A stretch of 64,000 nt of DNA. Source: Gnetum montanum. Lineage: Eukaryota > Streptophyta > Gnetopsida > Gnetales > Gnetaceae. The translations under genes and the position numbers were made by a program. The notes under the pieces were generated by a model. The model did not search any database and was not told the origin of the DNA. It was given only the letters and a program-made list of their open reading frames with translations. Shown here in pieces: positions 1-10,637 of this stretch. Numbering within the stretch: the stretch's first letter is position 1; each line of letters starts with the position of its first letter. The stretch lies in contig MNCI01026937.1 of assembly GCA_015680685.1 (NCBI GenBank), forward strand, positions 534,449-598,448. The letters are read 5' to 3'.

Positions 1-2
1 GG

Positions 3-1643
3 TTGTGATGGGATGATGCAGAAGAGGAGGAGCCCTTATCCGACCAATTTCTAGACAAAATCCTCTTCACAAGCACAGTTGATCCTCAAGAACCCAAGGA
101 ATCCCCTTGGTTCAACCGCATCCTCACCTACCTCACAACCCAAGAGCTACCTAAGGAGTGGAACCATCGGCAAAAACAACAATTGATCCATAAGGCCAAT
201 TTTTTCATGGAAATCAATGACCACCTTTACAAGGTGTGCGCAGATGGCTTGGTTCAATGGTGTGTCCCTGATGATGATACACTGCATGTCCTTCAAGATG
301 CTCATAAGGTCCCTTGTAGGGGCCACTATGTTGGACGTTGAACAGCCATTAAAATCCTGCTTTCAGGGTGTTACTGGCCCACATTTTTCAGGGATGCCCA
401 ATGGTTCACCCACTCCTACAAACAATGCCAGAGGGATGATGGAATGAAGGCATAGTTGGAGGGACCTCAATAGTGGATCTAGCCACTAGAGCCCTTTGAC
501 ATCTAGGGTATCGACTCCATGGGATCCATCACACCCCTATCAAACGGAAAGGCATACATCATCGTAGCTATGGACTACTGTACCAAGTGGGCAGAAGTAG
601 CAACCGTCGTCGACTATTCTTCCAACACTGCCACACAATTTGTCCAACAACAAATCGTTAACAGGTTTGAACTACCACATGCACTCATTTCTGACAATGA
701 AACTCATTTTAAGGGTGTCACTTTTTAGAAACTCATGCAACGCTTAGGAGTAACGCATAGATTCACAACTCCCTATCACCCCCAAGCCAACGAGTAGGCC
801 GAAGTTACCAATAGGGAGATCACAAAGATCCTTACCCGAACCATCAACAAATACAAGAGGGATTGGAGCACTAAGATTAACGATGCCCTATGGGCCTATT
901 TCTCCACTTGGAAACTTCTTGTAGGGTACTCTCCCTATGAGTTAGTGTACAGAAAGTTGCCAACACTTCCAATTCAAGCTGAACTTCGGACACTATCCAT
1001 CGCCAATGACGTAGGCCTTGACCTACTGCTAGCACAACATGAACGACTGATCAATTTAAGTGTGCTAAATGAGAATTGATTAGTGGCCCTGTCCTCCAAT
1101 GAGATCCATAAGGCCTACAACAAAAAATGACATGATCTTAGGATTCGGAAGGTCTCGTTTAGATGTGGAGACAAAGTACTCTATTGGAACCCCTCACATG
1201 TATCCTAATCGACCAAGTTTCAAACATTGTGGGAGTGACCTTACATTGTCTCTGAAACCTTCCCATCTGGGGCCTTGCTCATCCACAAACCTACGAACCC
1301 CACCAAAACACAGTTAGTCAACCACCACCAACTAAAACCTTTCTGTGAACTCCACTCAACCAGTGCAACCACCTTGTCATTGCAAGTCGACCATGCTCCA
1401 TTTTTCATGTCTCCTCCTTTCCACCCAATCGTGGGTGAGACCATCCTCCCTGCTGACCCATTCCACTACAACCCTCGCCATTTTGTTATTTTTTGTTTTA
1501 TACTTTTTTGTTTTACATTTTTTGTTTTTCACCCTTTTTTATACATTTGCAAATTCTTTGCCCATTTTTTTCTTTCTTTACTTATTTTTCATTCCTTTGT
1601 GAATGTTCTATTTTTTATTTTCTATTTTTCACGTAATTACTAA
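3..1643 (+). pseudogene. pol: Ty3/gypsy pol C-terminal part: integrase (decayed)
   Basis: Integrase inserts the retroelement cDNA into chromosomal DNA. One reading frame runs through the whole stretch, broken only by stops. Visible in order: the end of a connector region; the N-terminal zinc region (HKVPCRGH, then ...SYKQC, where the first Cys of the CxxC pair is Tyr); the catalytic core with GIDSMG near 510, SDNETHF near 690 (the usual Gly is Glu) and the third acidic residue in AEVTN near 800; and a C-terminal part containing LVNHHQLKPF near 1315. The frame ends in an unusual Phe-rich hydrophobic tail (1480-1640). Many stops sit where relatives have Gln or Trp codons (for example near 470, 481 and 505), fitting C-to-T decay. 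It is non-functional. The 5' portion is cut off by the window. Confidence 0.88.
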
Positions 1644-2989
1644 TTTATCGTCTTGTTGTCTTCAGATGTCTGGCACGGATGGTTTTCGTTGTGATCGGTA
1701 ATGTGCACTCGTCCACCTAGTTGTCTAGTTTCCTCCCTTGCATGGTTATTTTGGACTTTATGTCTACCTTCTGCTCATAAAATCGGTAGTGAGTTCACAT
1801 CATCCACCCATTCACCCAGTCCATGGCTTTCCTTCCATTGTGAACATGCAACCCCTTCACTTAAGAACCTTATAATTAATGTGTGACTTGTGTCTTTCCA
1901 AGACTTAGGAATGACACAATGGTTTGAAGAGGGTGTGACTTCAAGGGAATGCACTATTCGTTGTTATATGCTACCCCCTGAGGTTGTTGGAATGTTCTTA
2001 TGGATTTCCTTCTACTCCACGTCCTTATTTCCATGGAAGCTTCTGGGCAGTTCGACCTTGCATGGTGTGGTCCTCATTGAAATATTCAAAAAAAACATGA
2101 GAATTCAAAGCACACCCCTTGGTCAGATGCATGCAAACATGCATGGGTCTTTGCATGGTGTGGTTCCCCTGAAAAAGAAAAATATATATATATCACTGTG
2201 TGGGAATTCAAAGCACACCCCTTAGACCGCTTCTAATAGGCCATCATCCTAGTATGGGACTTCCTTGGTCCCCTCTAACTTCATCTTGTTCCACTTCCTT
2301 TCTCTCATGTTTTTTGAAGTGGTGGTTCTCTGTGGGGTCCTTCTTGCTTCCTTGGGGGATGGTTGGGACTTCATCTATTATTGCAATGTCATTAAATGTG
2401 GATGGTTTTGGGTCTGAACTCAGGAACGGTGCTACTGAGTCACTTAACCACATTTACACATGGGGCTTCATGTGATCGATGATAGGAATACCATTCTCTT
2501 GTCTCTCTCGTCACCCAGTTCTCTCTGTAACTCACCTCACTACCGGTCTTATGTTGTGAAGGTTTCTCGTGAATTCCATGGGTTTCTCATGCTTTGGCAG
2601 GATCTCTTGGGTAGGAGTCTTAACTGACGGCCACCATTTCTTGGCCCTAGGGCCCATGGACCCTGGTGTTGCGGGCTATGCAGGGGCTACTAAGGCTATG
2701 GCTTGCTATGGGGAGGACCCACCTGCATCTCCTTGGTTCTACTTGTTAAGTCTCCCATCCTTTGGATTTCGTGGTTGACTAGTTTTTGGGTCCCATCGCT
2801 CGATTTATTCCCTGTGGAGCTCTTTTTGAGTTCCATTCTTCTCTTTTTGTCTCTTTTTCATGCTTAATTACCTTCCTCATATCCTCAGCCATGTCTAGGC
2901 CTCTCACATGCTTCAACCGCCCCAATTTGGCATTTCAAATTCATCATTTCAGGCTTTTTCAAGGTTGGTCAATGTTGGTCAACGGGTGA
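1644..2989. other. Spacer of element A after pol, no gene recognised
   Basis: This stretch of about 1.35 kb is T-rich at first and then of mixed composition. Short open frames exist on both strands, but none resembles a known protein or continues the flanking frames. It contains an imperfect duplication at 2057-2225 and leads into the internal promoter-like block. Confidence 0.5.
2057..2225 (+). repeat. Imperfect tandem duplication in spacer of A
   Basis: Two copies of a composite unit are visible: TGCATGGTGTGGT (about 2059 and 2153), followed by an A-rich run and AATTCAAAGCACACCCCTT (about 2103 and 2205). The repeat period is roughly 95-100 bp. The second copy carries a short (AT) run. No function is apparent. 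Confidence 0.7.
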
Positions 2990-3090
2990 ACCCCCCTGCA
3001 TCGACGGGGCCCCATCAACGCAGTGATTGCGTATATGCGGCCCTGTCAACACAGCACCTAACCCCTATATATACCCTACCGCACTTTGCC
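2990..3090 (+). promoter_or_regulatory. Internal promoter-like block resembling U3 of A
   Basis: The segment holds CATCGACGGGGCC, a second ATCAACG variant, GCGTATATGCGGCCCTGTC and then a TATA-like CTATATATACC near 3063. The same order (CATCGAC.GGGCC, ACGTATACGCGGCC, then TATA) occurs in the 3' LTR of A at 6549-6660. It lies about 350 bp upstream of the accessory ORF start. A promoter role is inferred from this resemblance; no transcript evidence is available. Confidence 0.45.
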
Positions 3091-3432
3091 ATTTTTCATC
3101 ATTTGAGATCCAAATTTAGGAGATTTTTTGCCATTTTTTCTGCCCAACATTTTCCAACGCACCTACATTCCATCATTCATCCGCATCGATCGAATCCTTG
3201 CCCTTTTAAGCAACTGGGGGTATGCTCTCAGTTATGGGGGGTGGTGCCTAGGTGTAATTAATTAATTAGTTGTTAATTACAAAAAATTTGGTCCTAACCC
3301 ATAAATTAACGCTCCAGAATACTTAACGATGTGCCTGTGCCAAAAACATAACTTGGTCAAACTAAGAAAGTGTATACAGACCCTCTTAAGCCACTTATGT
3401 ATGGTCTAATGGGAGATTATGTTTGATTGCAA

Positions 3433-6276
3433 ATGGCACCCAAACCAAGGCATCCAAGGGACGAAGGACCATCACAACCAAGGGACAAGCACCCACGCAT
3501 GGGAAGGGGACGAGGTGTGCAACCGCCAGAGCATGCAGAGGGCTCTCATGCAACTAGGCCCTTCCGCAAAAGACTTGACATGGAATCTATTCATCAGATT
3601 CCCGAAGAGGAGATTCCCAACGAGCAATCGCTTGGGGATGAGACCCCTTAGATAGCACCATGGCTTGAGGTCACCCTGACCCAATCCTGCCTTGATGCTA
3701 TCACACCACACGAGGTGCAACAAATGGTCCTCCAAGAGTTAAATTTTGGACCATTCCTTGAGAATGCGCCAGAGGATGTGAGGATCCAACTGTAGAATTC
3801 TCCAATGTGGCCAATCATCACAACCAGTGGTGAATGGTACTTAGGAGAAACTTATCTCTTCTAGATGAATCGGCAACCAGCGTCTAGAGTAAGAATCAAA
3901 GACATTTATGTCTCTTACTCTTCAGAGGTGATAGCGTAGGCTCTAGGGTTGCCCAAAGCCAGGGCAGATGTGGTAGAAATTCCAAAGCAGGCCAATCCAG
4001 AGGTAAAGGTGCAATGGACCAGATGGTGCTATGGGGTAGAGCATAAGGAATTCGGCTCCTTGACCATGGTGGAGAGAGTGTACTCCAAGATCGCATCTTA
4101 CCACCTAAACCCAACGATAAGACCCAGCAAAATCATAGCCTTCTCCACTCGTGCGTGTGCCACCTTGAGTGGGAAATTTCCCATGAGTCTTCCATAGCTG
4201 TTGTTTTTGGAGATTGAAAAGAGGTTCACTAAGAACGAACGTGGAAGATGAGCTCTCCCCTTTCCCTGCCTCATCCAAAATTTGTGCAAATGGGTAGGGA
4301 TAGCATAATATTCCAATGATATAATTCGATGCACCACAATTGCCTCATGGTAAGAGATGATGAGAGACAAAACTCCTACCACCACACAAATAGAGGAAGA
4401 GTAGCAACCACCTCCACCATTGGTACAAACAATGTAGCCAAGCTCGCAAACCATGGCAGAATACATTCACGAGATCTGGGAAAGGCTCTTGAGCCAGCAA
4501 GAGCAGTCTAGCAAGACTGGTGAAGGAGAAGACCCATCAGTCTATTGCCCTGCCATGAGCCACCTGAAGCAAGTGGCTCAATGAATTAGCTTTCTTGAAA
4601 GGGTAGGGCCAATATTCTCCACTGCCCAAGCACAAGTTTCAACAAGAATAAATCCAAGCATCCAAGATGTATCAACATCAACCCAACAGTTATTCCCCAA
4701 AATCTCAGGGAATGTTGCTACCTTCTCGGTATGCTTGGAAGATGGTGAAGGGGCGATGGTCCTAGTGATGTAGCACCATGGATAGGAAGTGGTTGCTGAC
4801 ATAATCACTACGACTCTCAATGCACCGGCAACACCTGTACCAAACATTCATAGACTACAAGATGTACAGGTGTCTGCCAGAACTTCACGTAGCTAGATTG
4901 ACGTAGCCCAACATGAAGAGCTATTGGACCGACTAGTGGAAACTGGGCAACTACTTCCAGATGTCTTCGACCTTCTAGAAAACATTACTACAACCCAGTC
5001 GGAGCTGCTCTCGACAAGGGGCAAGAGCATCATCTTGGAAGGGCAACTCGAAGCTACTCAAGTCACTTGCCAGCGCTTGGCAATTGAGGTAGCCCAATTA
5101 AGAGCCTAGCTTGCCGATCTAGCCATCCTCAACCATGAAATCACTAGAGATGAAGCTTTTCAATAGCTTCAACTTAGACTTCATATTGTTGAGGATGTGT
5201 GGAAGACAGCGATCCTTGACAAGTCCATAGCAGACGCCCGAGCGTATCACTTAGAGAAGGACTTGACGGAGGTTTAGTAGGAGAACATGCGGTTAACCGT
5301 TGAGGTTCATTGCCTGTGCAATGTTGGTGTAGAGAACGAACACATGAAAACTTTCATCCACCGACAGCATAAGGAGCTAGCCAGGGTGAACGCTGACATA
5401 AGAAGGTTGGCTACTAAAAATTGAAATTTGTCAATGAAGAAGGTTTGGGGATTGCGACAGAAGTATGCAATCAAAATTGCCGCTTGGAAGAACAAGGCCC
5501 TGAAATTTGAAAAAGTTAAAAATCATTACAAGGACCAAGTGGGATTGCAGAAGGAGGTAAATGAGAAGCACATTCAAGTCGCCAAAGCCAAGATGAACCA
5601 AGCGCTCCAGCAGCTGCAAGAAGGAGGCAATGTATGGCATTCTATTTTCAATGGTTTGAACGCCTATAACAAAGTGAAAATCTACCTAAATGAGCTGCAA
5701 ATTGAGGAGATGACAAAATACATGGAGTTGGCCAACCTTTGATATGCAAACCTAGCTATGCTCACATTCGGGAGATCGCGATCAGAATTGGAAAAATAAG
5801 TGGCCGCCTCGTATTCCTTATACAAGGGAGAGTTCTAGGTGCACAAAGCAACAAAGCAGAAGTTGAAAATGGCAAATCTGGAACTTGAGGTTCTCTGCAC
5901 AAGCTTTGAAGGCCAATGTATCGTCTTGGAGGACCTGGGCCAAAGAATGAATGACTACTAGTAGCTGCAAGCATCAATCTGAGTGTTTGACATCGAACAC
6001 AAGCAGTTTGTAGCCTAGTTTGTCAACTTAAAAGAACTCTTTCTGGCACTGCCATACCTTTGGGAAGTTCCAGTTCCAGCACACATTGGAGAATTTTCTT
6101 GGACCATGAATAACCCCATAAGCAAAGAAGAAAAGATGAGGGCTCTCTTGGGGGCTTTCTGGCTACCTCCAGAAGTTGCAGTTGTCGCGAGGCAATCGTC
6201 ATTCACACCACCACCAATGCATGGGCCAGAGGCTGGAGAAGGTCCATCAGAACCACTACCCCTAGGGACGGTGTGA
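3433..6276 (+). pseudogene. Accessory (env-position) ORF of element A, 948 codons, decayed
   Basis: A single frame from the ATG at 3433 to the TGA at 6274-6276 gives 948 codons. By my reading it has 26 internal stops (18 of them TAG) and no frameshift, so it was once one continuous protein of about 947 residues. The N-terminus is basic and Pro/Arg/His-rich (MAPKPRHPRDEG...). A middle part (3949-4310) looks globular (GLPKARADVVEI, then ...RWCYGVEHKEFGSL). The region from about 4920 to 5960 is Glu/Lys/Gln/Leu-rich and probably coiled-coil. The C-terminus is Pro/Gly-rich. It sits where Athila-type elements carry an env-like or unknown ORF, but I see no signal peptide or clear transmembrane span. 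I do not recognise the family. A distant link to the putative plant transposon protein domains found in such elements is possible but unproven. Confidence 0.7.
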
Positions 6277-6492
6277 TCTTCTCTAGCAATTTTATGCATC
6301 ATTCTACATAGCAAAGGCTCTAGGACCAGTGAGGTGTTCAATTTTGTCTCTGAACATAGCCATTTTTTGTAATTTTCTCTCCTCTGTAACTCGAGCACTT
6401 GGTCAATTTCATGTTGTGTCATGTGTGTGTCATGTATGTGTTTAAGTCATGTGTGTTGTAAATAAGAATCCATACCTTCCAAGTTGTAAAGT

Positions 6493-6528
6493 AACTCGAG
6501 GACGAGTTTTTCGTCAATTGTGGGGGTA
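6493..6528 (+). promoter_or_regulatory. Polypurine tract region of element A
   Basis: AACTCGAGGACGAGTTTTT is followed by GTGGGGGTA immediately before the LTR. The same module (AACTC.AGGACGAGTTTT ... GGGGGTA then TGATG) precedes the LTRs of C, F and G, so it marks the plus-strand priming site. Confidence 0.85.
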
Positions 6529-7426
6529 TAATGAAGTTTCATTAAGTCATGCATCGACTGGGCCACGTATACGCGGCCACATCGACATGGGCCTGTCGAC
6601 GTAGCCTTCCTACATCGACATGGCGCTATTTACGTAGCCACCTATCTTGACCTATAAATAAGAGGGCCTTTCACCTCTTTTAGGCATCTTTCAATTAGTT
6701 GTAGTGAAGCTCTTGTAGGTTGTTCTTGCAGGAGATAGAATATTTTCCAATTGCCTGCAATAGGTCTATGAAATATAATTGGCTCTTTATTCGAGCGTTG
6801 ATGTATCTAAGCCCATTGGCGTGATAGCAATAAAGATGAACTATTAAAGCATTCCTTGTAGCATTTGGACTTAGCTATTTTATGCATTTAGTAGTTTAAT
6901 ATGTTTATGCTTTGTTAATTACTTGCTAATTACTTAGGTTCTTGTTATTATTATTTTAATTGCTATTGTTCATTCATAATTCGTAAAGGCCATAAGTATG
7001 ACCATATCGAATGTAAATCAAACACTTGGTAAACCCATGACACTTAATGTCTTGTAACCCAGAAGTGTTAGGAGATGCTCAAAACGTGCTCGAAAGATGG
7101 AACTAGATACTTATGCTAGGAATAGTTAGAATACAAGCTAGGATAATTAGAGATTAGATAATAGTTTATTCCTTACTTTTCATACCTTAATTAGCTGCCA
7201 AACGATAAGTAAAAAGCTATAAAAATCATTAGCCGTAATCTCACTTAACCATCATAAACAGAACATCACAAGTGAGATTAGGAAGACAATGACTGTTCTA
7301 ACCCAAGGTTTCACTAGTTAGAGTCTAGTGTATGTTAAGTGCTTATAGTCTACGGAATTCGATTAGGTCACGTGTGAATGCCCTTGATTCATATGATTGG
7401 GCGTAGGGGTACCTAGTCGTTCATCA
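6529..7426 (+). repeat. 3' LTR of element A (898 bp)
   Basis: It begins TAATG (TGATG in relatives, one transition) directly after the polypurine tract and ends ...GTAGGGGTACC...TTCATCA, matching the LTR ends of C and G. The promoter motifs lie at 6549-6665. Beyond 7426 the sequence switches to the 3' UTR of another Athila-like element, which fixes the right boundary. The target duplication partner is outside the window. Confidence 0.8.
6549..6665 (+). promoter_or_regulatory. U3 motif array plus TATA box of A
   Basis: Three ATCGAC-containing units (6550, 6578 and 6613 regions), interleaved with GTCGACGTAGCC and TTTACGTAGCC, are followed by CTATAAATAAGAGG at 6652-6665. The same 14-base TATA core is found in C, F and G. 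Confidence 0.75.
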
Positions 7427-7591
7427 GGCATGAACACCAATGTTGTAATATGCTTTTAGATCCTTTCACCAGGCACTTTGATTCTATCATCCCGTTTCAC
7501 TGTTAGTGTCATTCAGTCAATAATCCTATACCTTCCCAAGATTTTATAAGGAATTTAAGGATGAGTTTTCATTCAATTGTGGAGGTATCAT
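7427..7591 (+). mobile_element. Element E: 3' tail of an Athila-like element
   Basis: On the + strand this matches the 3' UTR and polypurine tract seen in reverse orientation at 50662-50830 (the AACACCAA.GTTGTAATATG and CATCCCGTTTCAC stretches, then AAGGATGAGTTTTCATTCA and GTGGAGGTA). It ends exactly where its own LTR should begin and is replaced there by element D. Its 5' part is interrupted by element A. Confidence 0.75.
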
Positions 7592-8110
7592 TGTGGTGAC
7601 CGAAATCATCGGCGTCTGGCTAGAAGGGAAAAAAACAAACACCGAAAGATTGCCAGAGAGACACAGCTGACCCTACCTTTGTGTGAGGGCAAGCTAGAAA
7701 AGAAAACAAAGGCAGAGTGCCTTGGATGATCTGCACACAAATCAACCAAGGACGTCCTCAAGTGTAAGTTATGGCTTGCACTGGGGTTATTGTAACTAGT
7801 GATGTACGAAATGTAAATAGAGTTTAAAACTACGATTGCGTATACAAAATCGTAAAAGCAAATTTAAAGTAGAGTAAACAATATACTAGTAGACAAAATG
7901 AACTGTATTGTATTACTTAGAAAGAATGTGCACCGGTCAAAGCGTAGCTGTGCATGTGGATGGCAAGTCAAGCGCTAAGCCCCCAGGTGATGTGTTTCAA
8001 AGGTGCTTGGATGCTAGGAGTCACGTGCACCCAAGCATCCAAAGCTGCTAGTTAGTGCTTCCTAAGTTGTCAACCTTCAAAATTGCCAACCCTGTTTATG
8101 TGAATTTATA

Positions 8111-8124
8111 GGGTATTTATAAGG
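8111..8124 (-). promoter_or_regulatory. TATA box of D 3' LTR
   Basis: The minus strand reads CCTTATAAATACCC, and the same sequence is in the right LTR at 48913-48926. The AGCGTGA arrays lie at higher coordinates, that is, upstream in the element's own orientation. Confidence 0.65.
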
Positions 8125-8519
8125 TTTTCCTAGACTTGAGTGCGGAACTCATGGATGGAATCAACAACTGAGAAATGAGAGGAAAATGGATCATGTGACA
8201 TGTGTTTAATGGATAGCTATGTGTGAATTGGATGTGTGTAGGCAAGCTACGTTTTTGACTAGATGCATAGTATCTTATAGCGTGTGTTGGCTTACGCAAG
8301 CTACCTTAAGCCCATGGAAGCACATACAATTTGAAGGCATAAGAGCTCGACAAGCCCACAAATGGTAAATATTTACAATGAAAATGATGGTGTACAACAA
8401 GAGAAATTGATTCCACCTCGCCTGGAACTTCTCGATCCATGGATTGACTACTGCATGGTGCTAATGTGAGTGGTCTATGACTATTTGAGGTATTTCTGCC
8501 TCACACAAGCTCCCAACAT

Positions 8520-9208
8520 GAGTTTATTTTATCTTGGCATGTCCTCAGCGTGTGTTTGGCATGCCTTTAACCAGGCATGATCAATACTCACACTGTACTC
8601 ATGCTGCCAGTGTGACCTCAGCGTGACCTTAGTGTGACCTGAGGAAAATGATACATTTCACACTAATTTTTGATCTTTGAAGCTTTTTTTGAAGTGCAAC
8701 AATTTCCTAGTTGTAATTGACCCTGAGAGTGAATTGCATGTTGAAAACTAAGCTTGAGTGTGTCTTGATTTAAGCCACATTTGGTAGCTCACGTTAGACT
8801 CACAATGTCAGCGTGACCTCAGCGTGAGCTTAGCATGAGTGAAAAAATTTGGTGATTTTGAACCTAAAATCTAGAATTCTAGAGGCTGGGACTTGAAATT
8901 ATCAGTAGTGAATCTTGAGGATGACTGGAACCTTTGAAATCAGCCATTTCGACTCAATTTTGAGGCTCTCAGAGTTGGTCACACTGGACTCATGCTGCCA
9001 GCGTGACCTCATTGTGACTGCAACGTGAGTGAGAAAATTTGTATAATTTGGCCCAAAATTTGCACCCTCGAATACTAAAATTTGAAGTGGATAATAACAG
9101 CCCTATGAAGATGACTTGCACCCTCAGAGTAGATGGCTTGCACCCTCAGATTAGACCATCTTTGACTCAATCTTGAAGTCATTGGAGTTACTCATGCTGA
9201 GGGTAGGC
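8520..9208 (-). repeat. U3 modules with AGCGTGA/TCACGCT motifs (D, left LTR)
   Basis: Clusters of CATGCTGCCAGCGTGACCTC-type motifs recur at about 8590-8640, 8790-8845, 8985-9035 and 9190, separated by related AT-richer spacers. This gives a module period near 200 bp. The right LTR has the equivalent array at about 49330-50030. Confidence 0.7.
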
Positions 9209-10637
9209 ATGATCAACCCGAGAGGCATCGACAAAGAAGTACAAAATAGCATGATCAACCAAGTACCAAGCATTGTTCGTCAGCCTATGGCTACATGTCA
9301 TCGCAATGTATTTCAAAAGCACATGGGATTAGGGAAATGTAGTTCAAGATGCAAGGGGATTGGTTGTAACCGGGGAAATCAGGAGTTGATCAAAGGTTAT
9401 AATTGCTGTTGGAATTGTGGGAGAGGAATGCTCTCATGTGAACAAGCCATGTTTTAGTCCTTGTCGATAGTCAATGTTTAGCAGACTCAGAACCAAGGCA
9501 TAGGAAGTGTGTTCTTTGGAGAAAATGGGAATCTTGTAGAGTGTTTACAGGAGCTCGTTGTAAATAGCCAAAGCCATGCAATGATGTGCAACATGCTCAT
9601 TTGAGACACAAGTGTGACTATTTTTCTAAGATAATTTCCTTCCCGCTTGGTCGTTGGTCTATGATGTCAATGGGGTCATGAGGACCTTTTCCATGCATTT
9701 TTCTCTTTTATCTTTTTGCTCTCTTTTTTTGTTTATTTTTCTTTCCCCACCCCCTGGCCCTTTTTTTATTTTTACTTTTTTTGCACTTTTTGGAAGAGCT
9801 TATTTTCAGTGCTATACTCGTGCTCATGTGTTTGCATTTGTATTATGTACCGTGTACTACATTTTGCATTGCAACTATCATAGTGTGCAACAATGTATCA
9901 AGAGCTTTGGGGTGAGTAGAATGTATTCAGGGGGTGTAATTGAATAACATAAGGGAAACATGATGGGGAATATGGAATATATCAGGAGTCGGGAATGTAC
10001 TTATGAATAGATTGATTAACCAAGTTGTGTGCATCAGGACGAATGTGATACCTTGTCATCATGATGAAGTGCATCTGTGCACGAACACCTTAGGTGTGTC
10101 ATCCTGCAAACAAAACTCAAAGAAGACAAGAAAACCACAAATGATTCGGTTAGCTAAGCACTTTAAACTTGAAAATAGATAAGGAGATGGAGCCACCATG
10201 TGCAATTTCAAAGCAGATAGAATCATGAACAACATCAGCTTCATTAGGGTTCATGAGACAGATTATGCAGCAAGTTTTTTGTGGAATGGGTATAGCCAAT
10301 CACAACAACATATCTTTTCAAGTATTGCCTAGTTGTTAATGATGTCGCCAATTTATAGTCTTAGTAGACTATTGTGAGTTAGCTTCACATCATAACCCTT
10401 TGGATGGTGCTAGTTTAGCATCGTAGCAGATGGTGTAGTGCTAGTTTATAGTCATAGTAGACTGTGAAGAGACAAATGTGGAAATTTAGTGTCATACTGG
10501 ATAGAGCTCTATGGTGTTAGTTTACTATCATGACTCCAGGACACATTGTGGTACCAGTTTCAAGTCATAGCCCCAAGACCATTCTATGGTATCAGTTTTA
10601 GGTCATGATGCTAGGACTGTTATGTACCTCAAGTTCA
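9209..10637 (-). other. 3' untranslated region of element D
   Basis: It matches the B 3' region (about 37740-39120) in reverse, including a stretch near 9213-9560 that corresponds to 38800-39120. No coding frame is convincing: the Phe-rich plus-strand frame near 9654-9947 is compositional. Confidence 0.65.
10320..10625 (-). repeat. Post-integrase array of TTAAACTA-type units (D)
   Basis: Degenerate units of about 35-45 bp such as GCTAGTTTATAGTCATAGTAG recur at 10360, 10410, 10440, 10480, 10520, 10555 and 10590. The reverse complement of the unit matches the B array at 37750-38020. Confidence 0.65.

Larger units (their letters stand above)
1..7426 (+). mobile_element. Element A: Athila-like Ty3/gypsy retrotransposon, 5' truncated by window
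   Basis: The visible order is pol (integrase end), spacer, internal promoter-like block, long accessory ORF, polypurine tract and 3' LTR. The integrase is clearly a sister of the one in element C, and both LTR types share the TATA core CTATAAATAAGAGG and the same terminal bases (TRATG...TCATCA). A differs from C in carrying about 4.8 kb of extra DNA between pol and the 3' LTR. The right flank (7427 on) is the 3' region of a related element, so A inserted into that element. The 5' LTR and primer site lie outside the window. The lineage name rests on the primer site of relative C, so it is an inference for A. Confidence 0.8.
7592..9208 (-). repeat. 3' LTR of element D (U3 end truncated)
   Basis: It aligns collinearly with 48394-50015: GACCGAAATC..CGGCGTCTGGCT at the low end, ACACCGAAAGATTGCCAGAGA, the TATA region, and the AGCGTGACC arrays. 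Homology stops near 9208, where the right-hand copy continues for about 110 bp more. The sequence then jumps into 3' UTR that matches B (about 39000-39120, reversed). The outer U3 terminus and polypurine tract have been deleted. Confidence 0.8.

Noticed and set aside
4098-4466. 122-codon minus-strand frame
   Set aside because: Antisense of the A accessory ORF. The plus frame is continuous over 948 codons, so this is a shadow.
9654-9947. Plus-strand Phe-rich open frame
   Set aside because: Compositional product of T-rich 3' UTR of element D. No homology to anything, and the real genes here are on the minus strand.
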